DNA from: an uncultured Alistipes sp.
GTDB lineage: Bacteria; Bacteroidota; Bacteroidia; Bacteroidales; UBA932
Assembly (NCBI GenBank): GCA_900550465.1
Contig: URSC01000005.1
Span: forward strand, 113,965-177,964
Direction: 5' to 3'
DNA: 64,000 nucleotides
This document shows, piece after piece, positions 63,701-64,000 of the stretch. The position numbers and the translations under genes are program-made. The notes under the pieces were generated by a model. That model made no database searches and had not been told where the DNA came from. It was given only the letters and a program-made list of their open reading frames with translations. The first letter of the stretch is position 1. Every line of letters begins with the position of its first letter.

Positions 63701-63856
63701 CGATGTGGTGCCCTTTACCGCCACTGACGCGAACGGAATCGGCTCGCCTGTCTCGGCGTCCAGCACAGTTCCTGTGACGGTCCTGTCCTGTGCTCCCAAG
63801 GTGTAGGGAAGCAGGGACAATACCGCCATCAGGATGGGGATAATTATTCTTTTCAT
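60731..63856 (-). CDS. SusC/RagA-type TonB-linked outer-membrane transporter
   Basis: Outer-membrane importer of 1041 residues. A signal (MKRIIIPILMAVLSLLPYTLGA) leads to the CarboxypepD_reg domain (TVTGTVLDAETGEPIPFASV, about 25-110). The plug follows, with DQVVVTALGIQRQAKEIGYS, INLRGSRSFLGDNSPLLVVDGV and the SusC-signature NDIDNISVLKGGSAAALYGS. The barrel continues to a C-terminal FGFNVNISF ending in Phe. It is the first gene of the operon with SusD and DUF1735 proteins. The 144 bp upstream hold a TAAATTTA -7-like box and an inverted repeat. Confidence 0.95.
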   Translation of the reverse strand: MKRIIIPILMAVLSLLPYTLGAQDRTVTGTVLDAETGEPIPFASVAVKGTTSLGTYTLDDGTFTLEGVPSDATTLIASFVGYQTLEVTITNGNMVISLEPDALFLDQVVVTALGIQRQAKEIGYSAAKVSSEDLNTTQNSDATQALIGKVSGLQISAASASLDADVRINLRGSRSFLGDNSPLLVVDGVPTPLDFLQSMNPNDIDNISVLKGGSAAALYGSSAANGVLYVTTKTGDKGRPRITYSLTTTFDKAAYIPKYQTRFGPGADDVYGFGAYDKGENQQYGPEFDGSTVEIGAPYLDADGNVQQKTGKYSFKDGARENYYETGIGIQNDISFSSGGDNGNFFLSYQNLHRTGTVAGDVMDRNTIRFNASRKYKSFTASVNVSYSNMQGDMNNSGSNGLYNLWNTPGHIYLPDYKDWRNAPGGSPDQWVNDYYLNPWAQIAIYRREFRNDRFTGSATLEWAPLKWLRFMGRAGINTNTRNSSSYTNAWHFDEYSKTSGRSYATSDIYSDFSTSADFTQRLNADVMAFAEHQFGKNFGIKGMIGWSMNTRYSEDKNVEAGQLALDNLFNVQHKVGELQGSNEIIQTRSQAVYASIDFNFLGWIYLQVTGRNDWTSLLDQSNWSFFYPGANMSLMLSDAIPALKNSSWLSYLKLRGTFAKVGAVNVSPYRLYNTAEVADPFPFSTLTSYQLNQSRRNQYLNPEFTTEFEVGLEVGFLKDRITFEAAYYHQKTTDQTVNVSLPYSTGAESRYLNAGTMVGQGVELDLRLTPLLEFGDFYWNVFANATFATSEVVELYEGLDELAIYSPIYAIVGKPFPYIKATDFVRDPEGRVIVDEETGLPTQGDLVDMGCTEPKVRLGLSTEFSWRGLSLNATFEYRGGHVARFDAESDMLFTGTSYTSAITGRERFVFPNSVIEKVDENGNKYYVENTNITTNSGGKNFWPSLYTNAVAARVVSAASWKLRELSLTWNLPARWMEKTKVIQSAAISLVGRNLFYWVPDTNLWGDPDMWSGTGNRNAPGIVDSAMAGFRTFGFNVNISF

Positions 63857-63961
63857 TTGGGTTAAATTTAGAGTGATTATAAATGATGTTGATGGATTTC
63901 TGCCTGAGAAACAGCGTTGCTGTGAGATGAAATATCAGGTGCTAATAAAACGATCGAAAAA

Positions 63962-63984
63962 CATTTACCCGACGCTGGTAAATG
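63962..63984. repeat. Inverted repeat CATTTACC/GGTAAATG upstream of susC
   Basis: Perfect 8-bp arms around a 7-nt loop, 106 bp before the SusC start. It could be an operator or a terminator of a gene beyond the window; there is no sufficient T-run next to it. Confidence 0.5.
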
Positions 63985-64000
63985 CCGCGATTTTTTAGTA

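Noticed and set aside
58030..63856. Complete polysaccharide utilisation locus
   Set aside because: susC, susD and a DUF1735 gene are present, but no glycan hydrolase or regulator is adjacent within the window.

Overview
The window looks like a chromosomal segment of a GC-rich member of the Bacteroidota, most likely Bacteroidales. The evidence is SusC/SusD-type outer-membrane proteins, BACON and DUF1735-type lipoproteins, the promoter pattern TTTG-N19/20-TAnnTTTG in front of several genes, and the str operon rpsL-rpsG-fusA-rpsJ. The genus cannot be read from the sequence alone.

Layout. 1-858: 3' part of ychF. 859-1749: gene-free array of 38-40 nt hairpins at 105-117 bp spacing. 1930-4591: two tandem beta-lactamase-fold lipoproteins. 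4606-4750: a hairpin pair. 4785-7106: MacB/FtsX-like permease. 7201-10970: YfcC-type carrier, divergent from rocD and ctlX. 11088-14577: str operon and a CAU tRNA. 15007-16632: pruA. 16728-22574: AAA-ATPase/nuclease-fold protein, ECF sigma factor with membrane partner, zinc metallopeptidase lipoprotein, queH. 22621-24138: fused 5-formyl-THF cyclo-ligase/nitronate-monooxygenase-like protein. 24139-24669: second gene-free repeat region. 24670-26745: pullulanase. 26865-34017: RND efflux operon and alpha-fucosidase. 34142-35847: ferritin, ribbon-helix-helix protein, SPFH protein. 36011-40866: BACON lipoprotein, BACON/OB/nuclease lipoprotein, small lipoprotein, PHP phosphatase. 40880-47233: small secreted protein, C69 dipeptidase, cdaA, mutS2, comF. 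47240-52108: metK and an Oar-like TonB receptor. 52199-57931: pheS, arcA, GDP-mannose synthesis enzyme, YraN, tRNA-Gly, aminopeptidase P. 58030-63856: SusC, SusD-like and DUF1735-type proteins in one minus-strand operon.

How the genes work together. arcA, ctlX, rocD and pruA, although scattered over 46 kb, encode a continuous route arginine -> citrulline -> ornithine -> glutamate semialdehyde -> glutamate, with a carrier of the YfcC/ArcD-like group next to rocD. Peptidases (C69, M24, zinc lipoprotein) suggest that peptides and amino acids are important food. Pullulanase, fucosidase and the SusCD set add glycan use, and a secreted nuclease adds nucleic-acid use.

The least explained signal is a family of intergenic hairpins. 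They have two unrelated stem sequences (GAAGGTG/CACCTTC and CCRCAACGGCA/TGCCGTTGYGG), fixed lengths of 38 and 40 nt, a shared TTTCCCGCG-like core, and about 105 or 117 bp spacing. They lie just downstream of stop codons, in the sense orientation of the preceding gene.
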